A DNA stretch of 64,000 nt from Phyllobacterium sophorae (lineage in GTDB: Bacteria; Pseudomonadota; Alphaproteobacteria; Rhizobiales; Rhizobiaceae), in contig NZ_PGGM01000001.1 in assembly GCF_003010965.1 (NCBI RefSeq), positions 558,001-622,000 on the forward strand, written 5' to 3'. The notes beneath the pieces are model-generated. The model was not told the origin of the DNA. It saw only the letters and a program-made list of their open reading frames with translations, and did not search any database. Made by a program: the position numbers and the translations under genes. Positions 1 to 10,478 of this stretch are shown in pieces (position 1 is the stretch's first letter; the number at the start of each line of letters is the position of its first letter).

Positions 1-2
1 CC

Positions 3-131
3 GTGACGGCGCAGGACGTGCTGTGGCGCCGCACCAAGAAGGGTTTGCATTTGAACGCTGACGAGGCAGCCGCGCTTGATCGCTTCATGGAAGATGCGGT
101 CGACCGGCGGCGCAAGCTCGCAGCCGAATAG
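3..131 (+). CDS. glpD: Glycerol-3-phosphate dehydrogenase, C-terminal end (partial)
   Basis: Only the last 42 codons lie in the window, ending in TAG; the gene begins upstream. The readable tail contains the block TAQDVLWRRTKKGLHL, which matches the C-terminal region of aerobic, FAD-dependent, membrane-associated glycerol-3-phosphate dehydrogenases, which feed electrons from glycerol-3-phosphate to quinone. Identity rests on this short tail and on the gene that follows: in rhizobia glpD sits directly upstream of the glycerol ABC transporter genes, as here. A 54-base gap separates it from glpS, so it is probably in the same transcript. Nothing can be said about its active site from this piece. 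Confidence 0.8.
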   Translation: MTAQDVLWRRTKKGLHLNADEAAALDRFMEDAVDRRRKLAAE

Positions 132-185
132 TTTTGGATTGAGCGATGTGGACAAATGTCCGCATTGTCTCTGGGAGGAGAGCAT

Positions 186-1268
186 ATGTTGGAATTGCGG
201 AATGTATCCAAAGTGGTGGGCGGTAAGCCCCATCTCAGCGATATTTCGCTGACTTTGGAACATGCCACGCTGAATGTCCTGCTCGGCCCGACCTTGTCCG
301 GCAAGACCAGTCTCATGCGCATCATGGCTGGCCTCGATGCGCCGACCTCGGGCTCGGTCTGGTTCGATGGCAAGGATGTGACCGGTGTGCCGGTGCAGAA
401 GCGCTCGGTAGCCATGGTCTATCAGCAGTTCATCAATTATCCGGCTTTCACGGTCTATGAGAACATCGCCTCGCCCATGCGCGTTGCCGGCGCCGATAGT
501 GCGACCATCGACCGCGAAGTGCGCAAGGCCGCGGAACTGCTGAAACTCACGCCGTTCCTTGACCGCACGCCGCTCAGCCTCTCCGGCGGTCAGCAGCAGC
601 GCACGGCGCTGGCGCGTGCCATCGTCAAGAATGCCAAACTGGTTCTGCTCGATGAGCCGCTGGCCAATCTCGACTACAAGCTGCGCGAGGAATTGCGCCA
701 GGAACTGCCGAAGATATTCGCCGAATCCGGTACGATCTTCGTCTATGCCACCACCGAACCGCATGAGGCGCTGCTTCTTGGTGGCAATACCGCGACCCTT
801 TCGGAAGGCCGCATCACCCAGTTCGGGCCGACCATCGATGTCTTCCGCAAGCCGGACGACCTGATCACCGCGCAGACTTTCGCCGACCCGCCGCTCAACA
901 CAATTGCGCTGGCCAAGTTCGGCAAGGTGTTCCAGCTGGAGGGTGGTGTCGCTCTGCCGGTGCCCGCGCATCTCGCCGAATTCGCAGATGGCACTTACAC
1001 CATCGGCTTTCAGCCGCACCATGTCGCGACAGTTCGGACGAATCCCGGCGAGATCGGTCTGAAAGCGACGGTCACCGCGACGGAAATCACCGGTTCGGAA
1101 AGTTATGTGCATCTCTCTTTTGCAGATGCGCGCTGGACCATGCTGGCGCATGGTATTCACATCTACACGCCCGATGAGGAGATCGAGATCTTCATCGATC
1201 CGCGCAATCTGATGATTTTTGACGCGAGCGGCAATTCCGTCACCCGCCGCCAGAAGCTGGCGGCATAG
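186..1268 (+). CDS. glpS: Glycerol ABC transporter ATP-binding protein GlpS
   Basis: A 360-residue CUT1/MalK-type ATPase that energises glycerol uptake. Seen: Walker A GPTLSGKTS near residue 38, Q-loop VYQQ, intact signature LSGGQQQR, Walker B LVLLDEP, D-loop ANLD, then a C-terminal regulatory beta domain of about 130 residues. The H-loop position, normally VTHDQ, reads ATTEP, so the conserved histidine is missing. The frame is open from an ATG at 156, but the ATG at 186 has GGGAGGAG five bases before it and gives the usual N-terminus (MLELRNVSK), so 186 is chosen. It pairs with GlpT in one heterodimer. Function follows from the conserved glpSTPQUV gene order known from Rhizobium leguminosarum. 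Confidence 0.9.
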   Translation: MLELRNVSKVVGGKPHLSDISLTLEHATLNVLLGPTLSGKTSLMRIMAGLDAPTSGSVWFDGKDVTGVPVQKRSVAMVYQQFINYPAFTVYENIASPMRVAGADSATIDREVRKAAELLKLTPFLDRTPLSLSGGQQQRTALARAIVKNAKLVLLDEPLANLDYKLREELRQELPKIFAESGTIFVYATTEPHEALLLGGNTATLSEGRITQFGPTIDVFRKPDDLITAQTFADPPLNTIALAKFGKVFQLEGGVALPVPAHLAEFADGTYTIGFQPHHVATVRTNPGEIGLKATVTATEITGSESYVHLSFADARWTMLAHGIHIYTPDEEIEIFIDPRNLMIFDASGNSVTRRQKLAA

Positions 1269-1276
1269 GAGCGATC

Positions 1277-2344
1277 ATGGCACGCATCGACCTCAATCAC
1301 ATCCGCCATGCCTACGGCCCCAACCCGAAATCGGACAAGGACTATGCGCTGAAGGAAGTGCATCACAGCTGGGAGGATGGCGGCGCCTATGCTCTGCTTG
1401 GGCCGTCCGGTTGCGGCAAGACCACCCTGCTCAATATCATTTCAGGGCTGATCCATCCTTCGCACGGTCAGTTGCTCTTCAACGGCGAGGATGTAACGAA
1501 CCTTTCCACCCAGGAACGCAATATCGCGCAGGTATTCCAGTTCCCGGTCATCTACGACACCATGACCGTCTACGACAATCTTGCCTTTCCCTTGCGCAAT
1601 CGCGGTGTGCCCGAAGCGGAGATTGACCGCAAGGTGCGCGAAACGCTGGAAATGATCGATCTCGCCAGCTGGGCCAAAAAGAAGGCGCGCGGTCTCACCG
1701 CCGATCAGAAGCAGAAGATATCGCTGGGCCGTGGCCTCGTTCGATCCGACGTCAATGCCATCCTGTTCGATGAGCCGCTGACGGTTATCGATCCCCACAT
1801 GAAGTGGGTGCTGCGCTCGCAGCTGAAGCAATTGCACCAGCGCTTCGGCTATACCATGGTCTATGTCACGCACGACCAGACCGAAGCCCTGACTTTCGCC
1901 CAGAAGGTCGTTGTCATGTATGACGGCGAGATCGTGCAGATCGGTACGCCCGAGGAACTGTTCGAGCGGCCGAAGCACACCTTCGTCGGTTATTTCATCG
2001 GCTCGCCCGGCATGAACGTCATGCCGGTAAAGCTCGCCGGCGGCATGGCTCAAATCGGCAGCCACCAGATTCAGCTGCCATCACCTGCCATGCCTGTCGC
2101 CGCAGGCAAGATTGAACTTGGAATTCGCCCGGAATATGTGCGTCTCGGACGTCTTGGCATACCGGTCAAGATCGCCAAGGTCGAGGATATCGGCCGGCAC
2201 AAGATCGTCCGCACCCGGCTCGAAAATCAGGAGATCGCCGTCATCGTCGGCGAGGGTCAGGATATTCCGGCCGAACCGCATGTCGCCTTCGATCCGAAAG
2301 GCATCAATATCTACGCCGATTCCTGGCGGGTGGAAGGACAGTAA
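1277..2344 (+). CDS. glpT: Glycerol ABC transporter ATP-binding protein GlpT
   Basis: The second ATPase of the glycerol importer, 355 residues, starting 8 bases after glpS with AGGAG upstream of the ATG. Seen: Walker A GPSGCGKTT, Q-loop VFQF, Walker B AILFDEP and an intact H-loop VTHDQTEA. The signature motif is degenerate (LTADQKQK instead of LSGGQ), and so is the D-loop (TVID). These defects are the mirror image of those in GlpS, which implies that the heterodimer has one complete and one incomplete ATP site. It ends with the MalK-like regulatory domain. It is not the unrelated glycerol-3-phosphate antiporter of enterobacteria that carries the same symbol. Confidence 0.9.
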   Translation: MARIDLNHIRHAYGPNPKSDKDYALKEVHHSWEDGGAYALLGPSGCGKTTLLNIISGLIHPSHGQLLFNGEDVTNLSTQERNIAQVFQFPVIYDTMTVYDNLAFPLRNRGVPEAEIDRKVRETLEMIDLASWAKKKARGLTADQKQKISLGRGLVRSDVNAILFDEPLTVIDPHMKWVLRSQLKQLHQRFGYTMVYVTHDQTEALTFAQKVVVMYDGEIVQIGTPEELFERPKHTFVGYFIGSPGMNVMPVKLAGGMAQIGSHQIQLPSPAMPVAAGKIELGIRPEYVRLGRLGIPVKIAKVEDIGRHKIVRTRLENQEIAVIVGEGQDIPAEPHVAFDPKGINIYADSWRVEGQ

Positions 2345-2346
2345 CC

Positions 2347-3213
2347 ATGGAAAAAACCTGGAACAACAAAGCTTGGTTCATGGTCCTGCCGGTGCTGCTG
2401 CTGGTGGCCTTTTCCGCCGTCATCCCGCTGATGACCGTGGTCAACTATTCGGTGCAGGATACGTTCGGCAATAACCAGTTCTTCTGGGCCGGCACGGAAT
2501 GGTTCGAAGAGATACTTCACTCCGAACGCTTTCATGCCGCGCTCGGGCGTAACCTTGTCTTCTCGTTCATCATTCTTGCCATCGAGGTGCCGCTTGGCAT
2601 CGTCATCGCGCTCAACATGCCGCGCAAAGGCTGGGGCGTTCCGGTCTGCCTGGTGCTGATGGCCCTGCCGCTGCTTATCCCGTGGAATGTTGTTGGTACC
2701 ATCTGGCAAGTATTCGGTCGTGTCGACATCGGCCTCCTCGGCTACACACTCGCCAAGCTTGGCATCAATTACAATTACGTTCAGAACCCGATGCATGCCT
2801 GGTTCACGGTCATCATCATGGATATCTGGCATTGGACCAGCCTGGTGGTGCTTCTCTGCTATGCCGGTCTTGTGTCGATCCCCGATGCCTTCTACCAGGC
2901 GGCCAAGATCGATGGTGCGTCGCGCTGGGCGGTGTTCCGTTACATCCAGTTGCCGAAGATGAATCGCGTGCTGCTGATCGCCGTGCTGCTGCGCTTCATG
3001 GATAGTTTCATGATCTATACCGAGCCTTTCGTCGTCACCGGCGGCGGCCCCGGCAATTCGACGACGTTCCTGTCGATCGACCTCGTCAAGGTGGCTGTCG
3101 GCCAGTTTGACCTTGGTCCGGCAGCGGCCATGTCGATCATCTACTTCCTGATCATCCTGCTGCTGTCATGGGTCTTCTATACGATCATGACCAATTACGA
3201 TGCGGAGCGCTGA
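2347..3213 (+). CDS. glpP: Glycerol ABC transporter permease GlpP
   Basis: Inner-membrane permease of 288 residues, first of two in the glycerol importer. It shows about six hydrophobic segments and the CUT1 coupling loop (EAA motif) YQAAKIDGASRWAVFRYIQLP, the cytoplasmic contact to the ATPases. The start is 2 bases after the glpT stop, with GGAAGGA upstream. The gene is followed immediately by glpQ, with which it shares stop/start bases, so translation is coupled. Assignment to glycerol depends on operon order, since the sequence alone only says CUT1 permease. Confidence 0.88.
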   Translation: MEKTWNNKAWFMVLPVLLLVAFSAVIPLMTVVNYSVQDTFGNNQFFWAGTEWFEEILHSERFHAALGRNLVFSFIILAIEVPLGIVIALNMPRKGWGVPVCLVLMALPLLIPWNVVGTIWQVFGRVDIGLLGYTLAKLGINYNYVQNPMHAWFTVIIMDIWHWTSLVVLLCYAGLVSIPDAFYQAAKIDGASRWAVFRYIQLPKMNRVLLIAVLLRFMDSFMIYTEPFVVTGGGPGNSTTFLSIDLVKVAVGQFDLGPAAAMSIIYFLIILLLSWVFYTIMTNYDAER

Positions 3214-3214
3214 T

Positions 3215-4119
<905 letters not shown>

Positions 4120-4120
<1 letters not shown>

Positions 4121-4527
4121 TGGAAACGACAAGGCGTTGGCCCGTGGTGCTGGCGGTTGTCGCAGCCGCTTTCACAATCATGGTCGGGCTTCTCGTTGCG
4201 GCTGTGCCTGTCAAGGATGGCGCGCGCGACTGGTTCGCACCTCTGGTTGCCGGCGGTTGGATGGCCTGGACATTCCCGACTGCGCTGTTCTTCCTCACCA
4301 TCTTTGCGCTCATGTCGCTTATGGCCGTATGGGAATATGCCTCTCCAGGTGGCAACCCAAGGGTTGGCATCTTGCGCTTTGAAACCACGCGCGGCGACCG
4401 GCTGTTCGTGTCGCTGCTCGGCAGCGCATTCATTCACCTCGCCTGGCTCGGCCTTGTCGGCCCGAACCTTTGGTGGGCTCTGGCTCTCTCTGTGGTCTAC
4501 GCAATCGGCGTATTCCGCTTTGTCTAG
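4120..4527 (+). CDS. glpU: Small membrane protein GlpU of the glycerol transporter (DUF2160)
   Basis: A 135-residue protein whose ATG shares its A with the TAA of glpQ; GGGGAGGG lies 5-12 bases upstream. Four hydrophobic stretches make it a small integral membrane protein. It matches the DUF2160 family member encoded between permease and binding protein in rhizobial glycerol operons. Its exact role is not established; its fixed position suggests an accessory subunit or chaperone of the permease. A longer open frame starting within glpQ is an overlap artefact. Confidence 0.82.
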
Positions 4528-4591
4528 GAACAAGGTGCAAGGCATTCCGCCACGCACCTGACGATGCAATCGCAACTCTGGGAGGACTAAA

Positions 4592-6316
4592 ATGCGAACG
4601 CGAATATTGACGACAACGACAGCTCTCGTACTGCTCTTCGGTGCAGGCAGTGCCTATGCCGGCATGGACGAGGCCAAGGCATTCCTCGACAAGGAAATCG
4701 GCGACATGTCGGCGCTCGATCGGGCGGCGCAAGAAAAGGAAATGCAGTGGTTCGTGGATGCGGCAAAGCCTTTTGCCGGCCTGGACATCAAGGTGGTCTC
4801 GGAAACCATCACCACGCATGAATACGAGTCGAAGACCCTCGCCAAGGCGTTCACCGATATCACCGGTATCAAGATCACACACGATCTGATCGGCGAAGGT
4901 GACGTCGTGGAAAAGCTGCAGACACAGATGCAGTCGGGTGAAAACGTCTATGACGCCTACATCAACGACTCGGACCTGATCGGCACCCACTGGCGCTATC
5001 AGCAGGCGCGCAGCCTGACCGACTGGATGGCGAATGAAGGCAAGGATGTCACCAACCCGGATCTCGACATCGACGACTTCATCGGCAAATCCTTCACCAC
5101 CGCGCCGGACGGCAAGCTTTATCAGTTGCCCGACCAGCAGTTCGCGAACCTCTACTGGTTCCGCTACGACTGGTTCAACGACGAGAAGAACAAAGCAGAC
5201 TTCAAGGCGAAGTATGGCTACGACCTCGGCGTGCCGGTCAACTGGTCGGCCTATGAGGATATTGCCGAGTTCTTCACCGGCCGCGAGGTGGACGGCAAGA
5301 AGGTCTACGGCCATATGGATTATGGCAAGAAGGATCCGTCGCTGGGCTGGCGCTTCACCGATGCCTGGCTCTCCATGGCCGGCAATGGCGACAAGGGCAT
5401 TCCGAACGGCAAGCCGGTCGACGAATGGGGCATCAAGGTCGACGAGAATTCGCGTCCGGTCGGCTCCTGCGTTGCGCGCGGCGGTGACACCAACGGTCCG
5501 GCTGCGGTCTATTCCATCCAGAAATACCTGGATTGGATGAAGGCCTATGCTCCTGCGGCGGCTCAGGGCATGACCTTCTCCGAATCGGGCCCGGTACCGT
5601 CGCAGGGCGAAATCGCCCAGCAGATGTTCACCTATACGGCGTTCACCGCCGACTTCGTCAAGCCAGGCTTGCCGGTGGTCAACGAGGACGGCACGCCAAA
5701 GTGGCGTTTCGCCCCGTCTCCGCATGGCGTGTACTGGAAGGACGGCATGAAGCTTGGCTATCAGGACGCCGGTTCCTGGACGTTGCTGAAATCCACCCCG
5801 GATGATCGCGCCAAGGCCGCATGGCTCTATGCGCAGTTTGTGACATCCAAGACCGTCGATGTGAAGAAGAGCCATGTCGGCCTGACCTTCATCCGCCAGT
5901 CGACGCTCGACCATAAGTCCTTTACCGACCGCGCGCCAAAACTTGGGGGCCTGATCGAGTTCTATCGCTCGCCGGCTCGCTTGCAATGGTCGCCGACCGG
6001 AACCAATGTTCCGGACTATCCGAAGCTGGCTCAGCTTTGGTGGCAGGCGATCGGTGATGCGTCCTCGGGTGCCAAGACTGCACAAGAGGCCATGGACTCG
6101 CTGTGCGAGGAACAGGAAAAGGTGCTTGGACGCCTCGAGAAGTCGGGCGTTCAGGGCGACATCGGCCCGAAATTGGCCGAAGAGCATGATCTTGCTTACT
6201 GGAATGCCGAAGCTGTGAAAGCAGGCAATCTGGCACCGCAGCTCAAGGTCGAGAACGAAAAGGAAAAGCCGCAGACCATCAATTATGATGAGCTGGTCAA
6301 GAGCTGGGTAAAGTAA
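4592..6316 (+). CDS. glpV: Glycerol ABC transporter substrate-binding protein GlpV
   Basis: Periplasmic binding protein of 574 residues, well above the usual 400-450 of CUT1 binding proteins but normal for the GlpV family. It has a clear Sec signal peptide, with cleavage near residues 23-24 after the AYA motif. It starts 64 bases after glpU with GGGAGGA six bases before the ATG. As last gene of the operon it is directly followed by a strong terminator. It is expected to capture glycerol and deliver it to GlpPQ. A 585-codon open frame on the opposite strand is a codon-bias shadow. Confidence 0.88.
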   Translation: MRTRILTTTTALVLLFGAGSAYAGMDEAKAFLDKEIGDMSALDRAAQEKEMQWFVDAAKPFAGLDIKVVSETITTHEYESKTLAKAFTDITGIKITHDLIGEGDVVEKLQTQMQSGENVYDAYINDSDLIGTHWRYQQARSLTDWMANEGKDVTNPDLDIDDFIGKSFTTAPDGKLYQLPDQQFANLYWFRYDWFNDEKNKADFKAKYGYDLGVPVNWSAYEDIAEFFTGREVDGKKVYGHMDYGKKDPSLGWRFTDAWLSMAGNGDKGIPNGKPVDEWGIKVDENSRPVGSCVARGGDTNGPAAVYSIQKYLDWMKAYAPAAAQGMTFSESGPVPSQGEIAQQMFTYTAFTADFVKPGLPVVNEDGTPKWRFAPSPHGVYWKDGMKLGYQDAGSWTLLKSTPDDRAKAAWLYAQFVTSKTVDVKKSHVGLTFIRQSTLDHKSFTDRAPKLGGLIEFYRSPARLQWSPTGTNVPDYPKLAQLWWQAIGDASSGAKTAQEAMDSLCEEQEKVLGRLEKSGVQGDIGPKLAEEHDLAYWNAEAVKAGNLAPQLKVENEKEKPQTINYDELVKSWVK

Positions 6317-6340
6317 GCTTCAAACAGTTGGAGCGGGGAA

Positions 6341-6368
6341 GGGGTGGCGCTTGGGCGCCGCCCCTTTT
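6341..6368 (+). terminator. Rho-independent terminator of the glp operon
   Basis: Ten-base stem GGGGTGGCGC / GCGCCGCCCC (one G-U pair), loop TTGG, followed by TTTT. It lies 24 bases after the glpV stop and covers the end of the convergent toxin gene. Confidence 0.88.
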
Positions 6369-6678
6369 ATTTGGATGGCCATTCGTCAACAGGCCAATCT
6401 CGTGCCGTATGAATGATGCGCACGATGGATACTGTTTCTCGCCCATGGATAAGGTTGATCGAATAATCGATAATGTAAGGCAGGCGCGGCACCGATTTTT
6501 CATACGTTCCGGCTACTCGTCCATGGCGGCCTTTCGCAAAACTGCCAAGATCGTTGCCGGCGTCTCGAATTCGGTCTGCTATTCGCCTTGCTGCTTCTGG
6601 ATTATCGGCAGCAATATATGAGACCTGTTGTTTGAGGTCATCCAGTGCTGGACGGAACCATCCGACAGGCCGCGTCAA
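6367..6678 (-). CDS. RelE/ParE-family toxin
   Basis: A 103-residue protein with the compact ParE/RelE pattern: an N-terminal helix (FRPALDDLKQQVSYIA), a central Ala/Arg helix (NPEAARRIADRI) and a C-terminal strand region (YIIDYSIN..., VSIVRIIHTARDW). Proteins of this fold block translation by mRNA cleavage or poison gyrase; which of the two cannot be told here. No ATG fits; the start is a TTG whose last two bases form the antitoxin TGA (TTGA overlap), typical of coupled toxin-antitoxin pairs. The gene runs into the glp terminator from the opposite side. Confidence 0.8.
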   Translation of the reverse strand: MTRPVGWFRPALDDLKQQVSYIAADNPEAARRIADRIRDAGNDLGSFAKGRHGRVAGTYEKSVPRLPYIIDYSINLIHGRETVSIVRIIHTARDWPVDEWPSK

Positions 6679-6941
6679 GCCTTGCGTCTTTCGACAGCGT
6701 CAATCACGGCATAAATTTCTGCCATGGCATCTTCATGCGACATGAAACTGTCGGTGTCTCCTGCGGTGATGGCGTCAAGGCCACGCTGAATACCCTCTAC
6801 GATCTCGAGTTCATGGTCGACATAGGCAGAAACCGCTTCCGCAGCGAGAAAGGATTTGCTGCGTCGCGTGTCCTTTGCCAATCGGCCCAGCTTGTCTTTC
6901 ATCTCAGAACTGATGCGTATAGTCAGAGTTGTATCAGTCAT
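6675..6941 (-). CDS. Ribbon-helix-helix (CopG-type) antitoxin
   Basis: An 88-residue protein beginning TDTTLTIRISSEMKDKLGRLA, a classic ribbon-helix-helix DNA-binding N-terminus (beta strand TLTIRIS followed by two helices). The acidic C-terminal half would bind and neutralise the toxin. The ATG at 6941 has AAGG upstream; an in-frame ATG at 6971 would add ten unconserved residues. It precedes and overlaps the toxin gene by 4 bases. Such antitoxins usually repress their own promoter; an inverted repeat just upstream is a candidate site. Confidence 0.82.
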   Translation of the reverse strand: MTDTTLTIRISSEMKDKLGRLAKDTRRSKSFLAAEAVSAYVDHELEIVEGIQRGLDAITAGDTDSFMSHEDAMAEIYAVIDAVERRKA

Positions 6942-6952
6942 GGTTACAGCCT

Positions 6953-6980
6953 TGTGTTGTTTTGTACACAATCTAACACA
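6953..6980. promoter_or_regulatory. Candidate antitoxin operator (inverted repeat)
   Basis: TGTGTT at 6953-6958 and AACACA at 6975-6980 form inverted arms around a TGTACA core, just upstream of the antitoxin start on the minus strand. Autoregulation is inferred from the family; the site itself is only a pattern. Confidence 0.35.
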
Positions 6981-7020
6981 GAAGTGCTTGTCGCCAATCG
7001 AATGAGGTACGTGTGCGAAC

Positions 7021-8184
7021 TTAAAGCCCGTAGACCTGCAAAAGGTTCATCATGCGACTCACGGCCAGCTCAGGCTTGTCGAGAACATTGGCCTGATCAG
7101 CCAGCCGGAAAATATCCGCATAGTGGACGATCCCGCGTGCCGATTGCATGCCTGCTGGCATGGTGAAATGGCTTTGGTGGCCGTTGAGCCAGGCGAGGAA
7201 CACGACGCCTGCCTTGTAATATTGGGTCGGAGCCTCGAAGATCTTGCGGGACAACGGAACCGTCGGCTCGATCACCGCGCGAAAAGCTTGAGTCTCGCCT
7301 TTGGCGAGGAGACTCAACGCCTTCGACGCCGAAGGTGCCACCGCGTCGAAGATACCGAGCAGCGCATGGCTGTAGCGTGTGCCGTCGCCTTCGATCAATT
7401 CGGCATAGTTGAAATCGTCGCCGGTGAAGCACAGCACACCCTCGGGCAGCCGCTTGCGCAACTCGACTTCCTTCCGGTTGTCGAGCAGCGAAATCTTGAT
7501 ACCTTCGACCTTGTCCCTGTTGTCGTTGATGATGGCGAGAACTGTTTCCAGAGCCGTGTCGAAGGAATGCGAACCCCAGTAGCCGGCTAACTGGGGGTCG
7601 AACATGTCGCCGAGCCAATGCAGAACGGCCTTCTCCCGGGTCTGGCTCAGGAGCTCGCCATAGACGGTGCGATAGTCGTCACCGGAACGTGCGACCCGCG
7701 CCAGTGCGCGGCTTGCCATCATTACCGCCCGTCCGCCCTCGGCCTCGACGAAACCGATCTGCGTCTCATAGGCGTCAATGACGTCTTGAAGATGCTTGGT
7801 GTCGTTCGGTGCCAGCTGGTCAGTGCCTGCACCGCAGGCGAGATCTGCGCCCGCAACGGAGCGCGACTCTGCGAGCGAGCGGCGGATCAGCTCGCGCGCT
7901 CCAGCCCAGTCCAAACCCATGCCGCGTTGCGCCGTATCCATGGCCTCGGCGATCTTGAATCCGAGCGACCAGAGGTGATGGCGGAAGGCCATCGTCGCAT
8001 CCCAATCTATAGCCGGAGCGCCCCATGGCTGGACATCGCGCAAGGGATCGGAAACCACATGGGCGGCTGCATAGGCGATGCGGTTGAAGACAGGCATCGT
8101 GGCCGGTGTACCAATCGGTTCGCCTGTCAGACGATAATCGGAGGTTGTCCCGTCTGCGTTGGGCAACTTTAGGGTAAGGGTCAT
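7021..8184 (-). CDS. DUF993 protein (DHDPS-like aldolase family)
   Basis: A 387-residue protein of the DUF993 family, annotated elsewhere as 'dihydrodipicolinate synthase family', a TIM-barrel group of aldolases and lyases. The start ATG has GGGAG 9 bases upstream. No signal peptide. I recognise the family by overall sequence (for example DVQPWGAPAIDWDATMAF near the N-terminus and GVLCFTGDDFNYAELI further on) but cannot point to a proven Schiff-base lysine. It diverges from the lacI gene and shares the same palindromic operator sequence, so it very probably belongs to the same regulon. An aldol cleavage or dehydration step in the pathway is a reasonable guess, not shown. Confidence 0.75.
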   Translation of the reverse strand: MTLTLKLPNADGTTSDYRLTGEPIGTPATMPVFNRIAYAAAHVVSDPLRDVQPWGAPAIDWDATMAFRHHLWSLGFKIAEAMDTAQRGMGLDWAGARELIRRSLAESRSVAGADLACGAGTDQLAPNDTKHLQDVIDAYETQIGFVEAEGGRAVMMASRALARVARSGDDYRTVYGELLSQTREKAVLHWLGDMFDPQLAGYWGSHSFDTALETVLAIINDNRDKVEGIKISLLDNRKEVELRKRLPEGVLCFTGDDFNYAELIEGDGTRYSHALLGIFDAVAPSASKALSLLAKGETQAFRAVIEPTVPLSRKIFEAPTQYYKAGVVFLAWLNGHQSHFTMPAGMQSARGIVHYADIFRLADQANVLDKPELAVSRMMNLLQVYGL

Positions 8185-8217
8185 AGCTATCGCTCCCGAT
8201 CAAACACGCAACTTCTA

Positions 8218-8235
8218 TTTTGGAACGTTCCAAAA
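8218..8235. promoter_or_regulatory. LacI-family operator upstream of the DUF993 gene
   Basis: Perfect 18-base palindrome TTTTGGAACGTTCCAAAA centred on CpG, the usual form of LacI/GalR-family operators. It lies 34 bases before the DUF993 start. On the minus strand a weak TTGTTT (-35-like) precedes it and TAGAAG follows, so a bound repressor would cover that promoter. Confidence 0.75.
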
Positions 8236-8371
8236 AACAAGAGATAAAACGAAAAATCACTAGATTCGCTCAAAATGCCCGCAAATTAGTCTGCAAAACA
8301 CTGAATCTGTCCCAAGAAAATCAACCAGGACGGGTGTAATTGGCGCAAAAAATTGTGGTGTAAGAAAATGC

Positions 8372-8400
8372 TTGACTAATTTGGAACGTTCCAATTAAAG
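8372..8400 (+). promoter_or_regulatory. Promoter with embedded operator for the lacI operon
   Basis: TTGACT (8372-8377) and TTAAAG (8395-8400) are spaced by 17 bases. The spacer contains the palindrome TTGGAACGTTCCAA (8381-8394), the same core as the site at 8218. A repressor bound here would block RNA polymerase, so lacI is likely autorepressed. Confidence 0.65.
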
Positions 8401-8425
8401 TTGCCGCAACTTGGGAGATACGCCT

Positions 8426-10461
<2,036 letters not shown>

Positions 10462-10478
10462 AAAATAGAAATACAAGA

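Noticed and set aside
4430-6187. 585-codon open frame on the minus strand opposite glpV
   Set aside because: It lies fully antisense to a well-supported binding protein in high-GC sequence, has no ribosome binding site, and its Arg/Leu/Val-rich translation matches no family.
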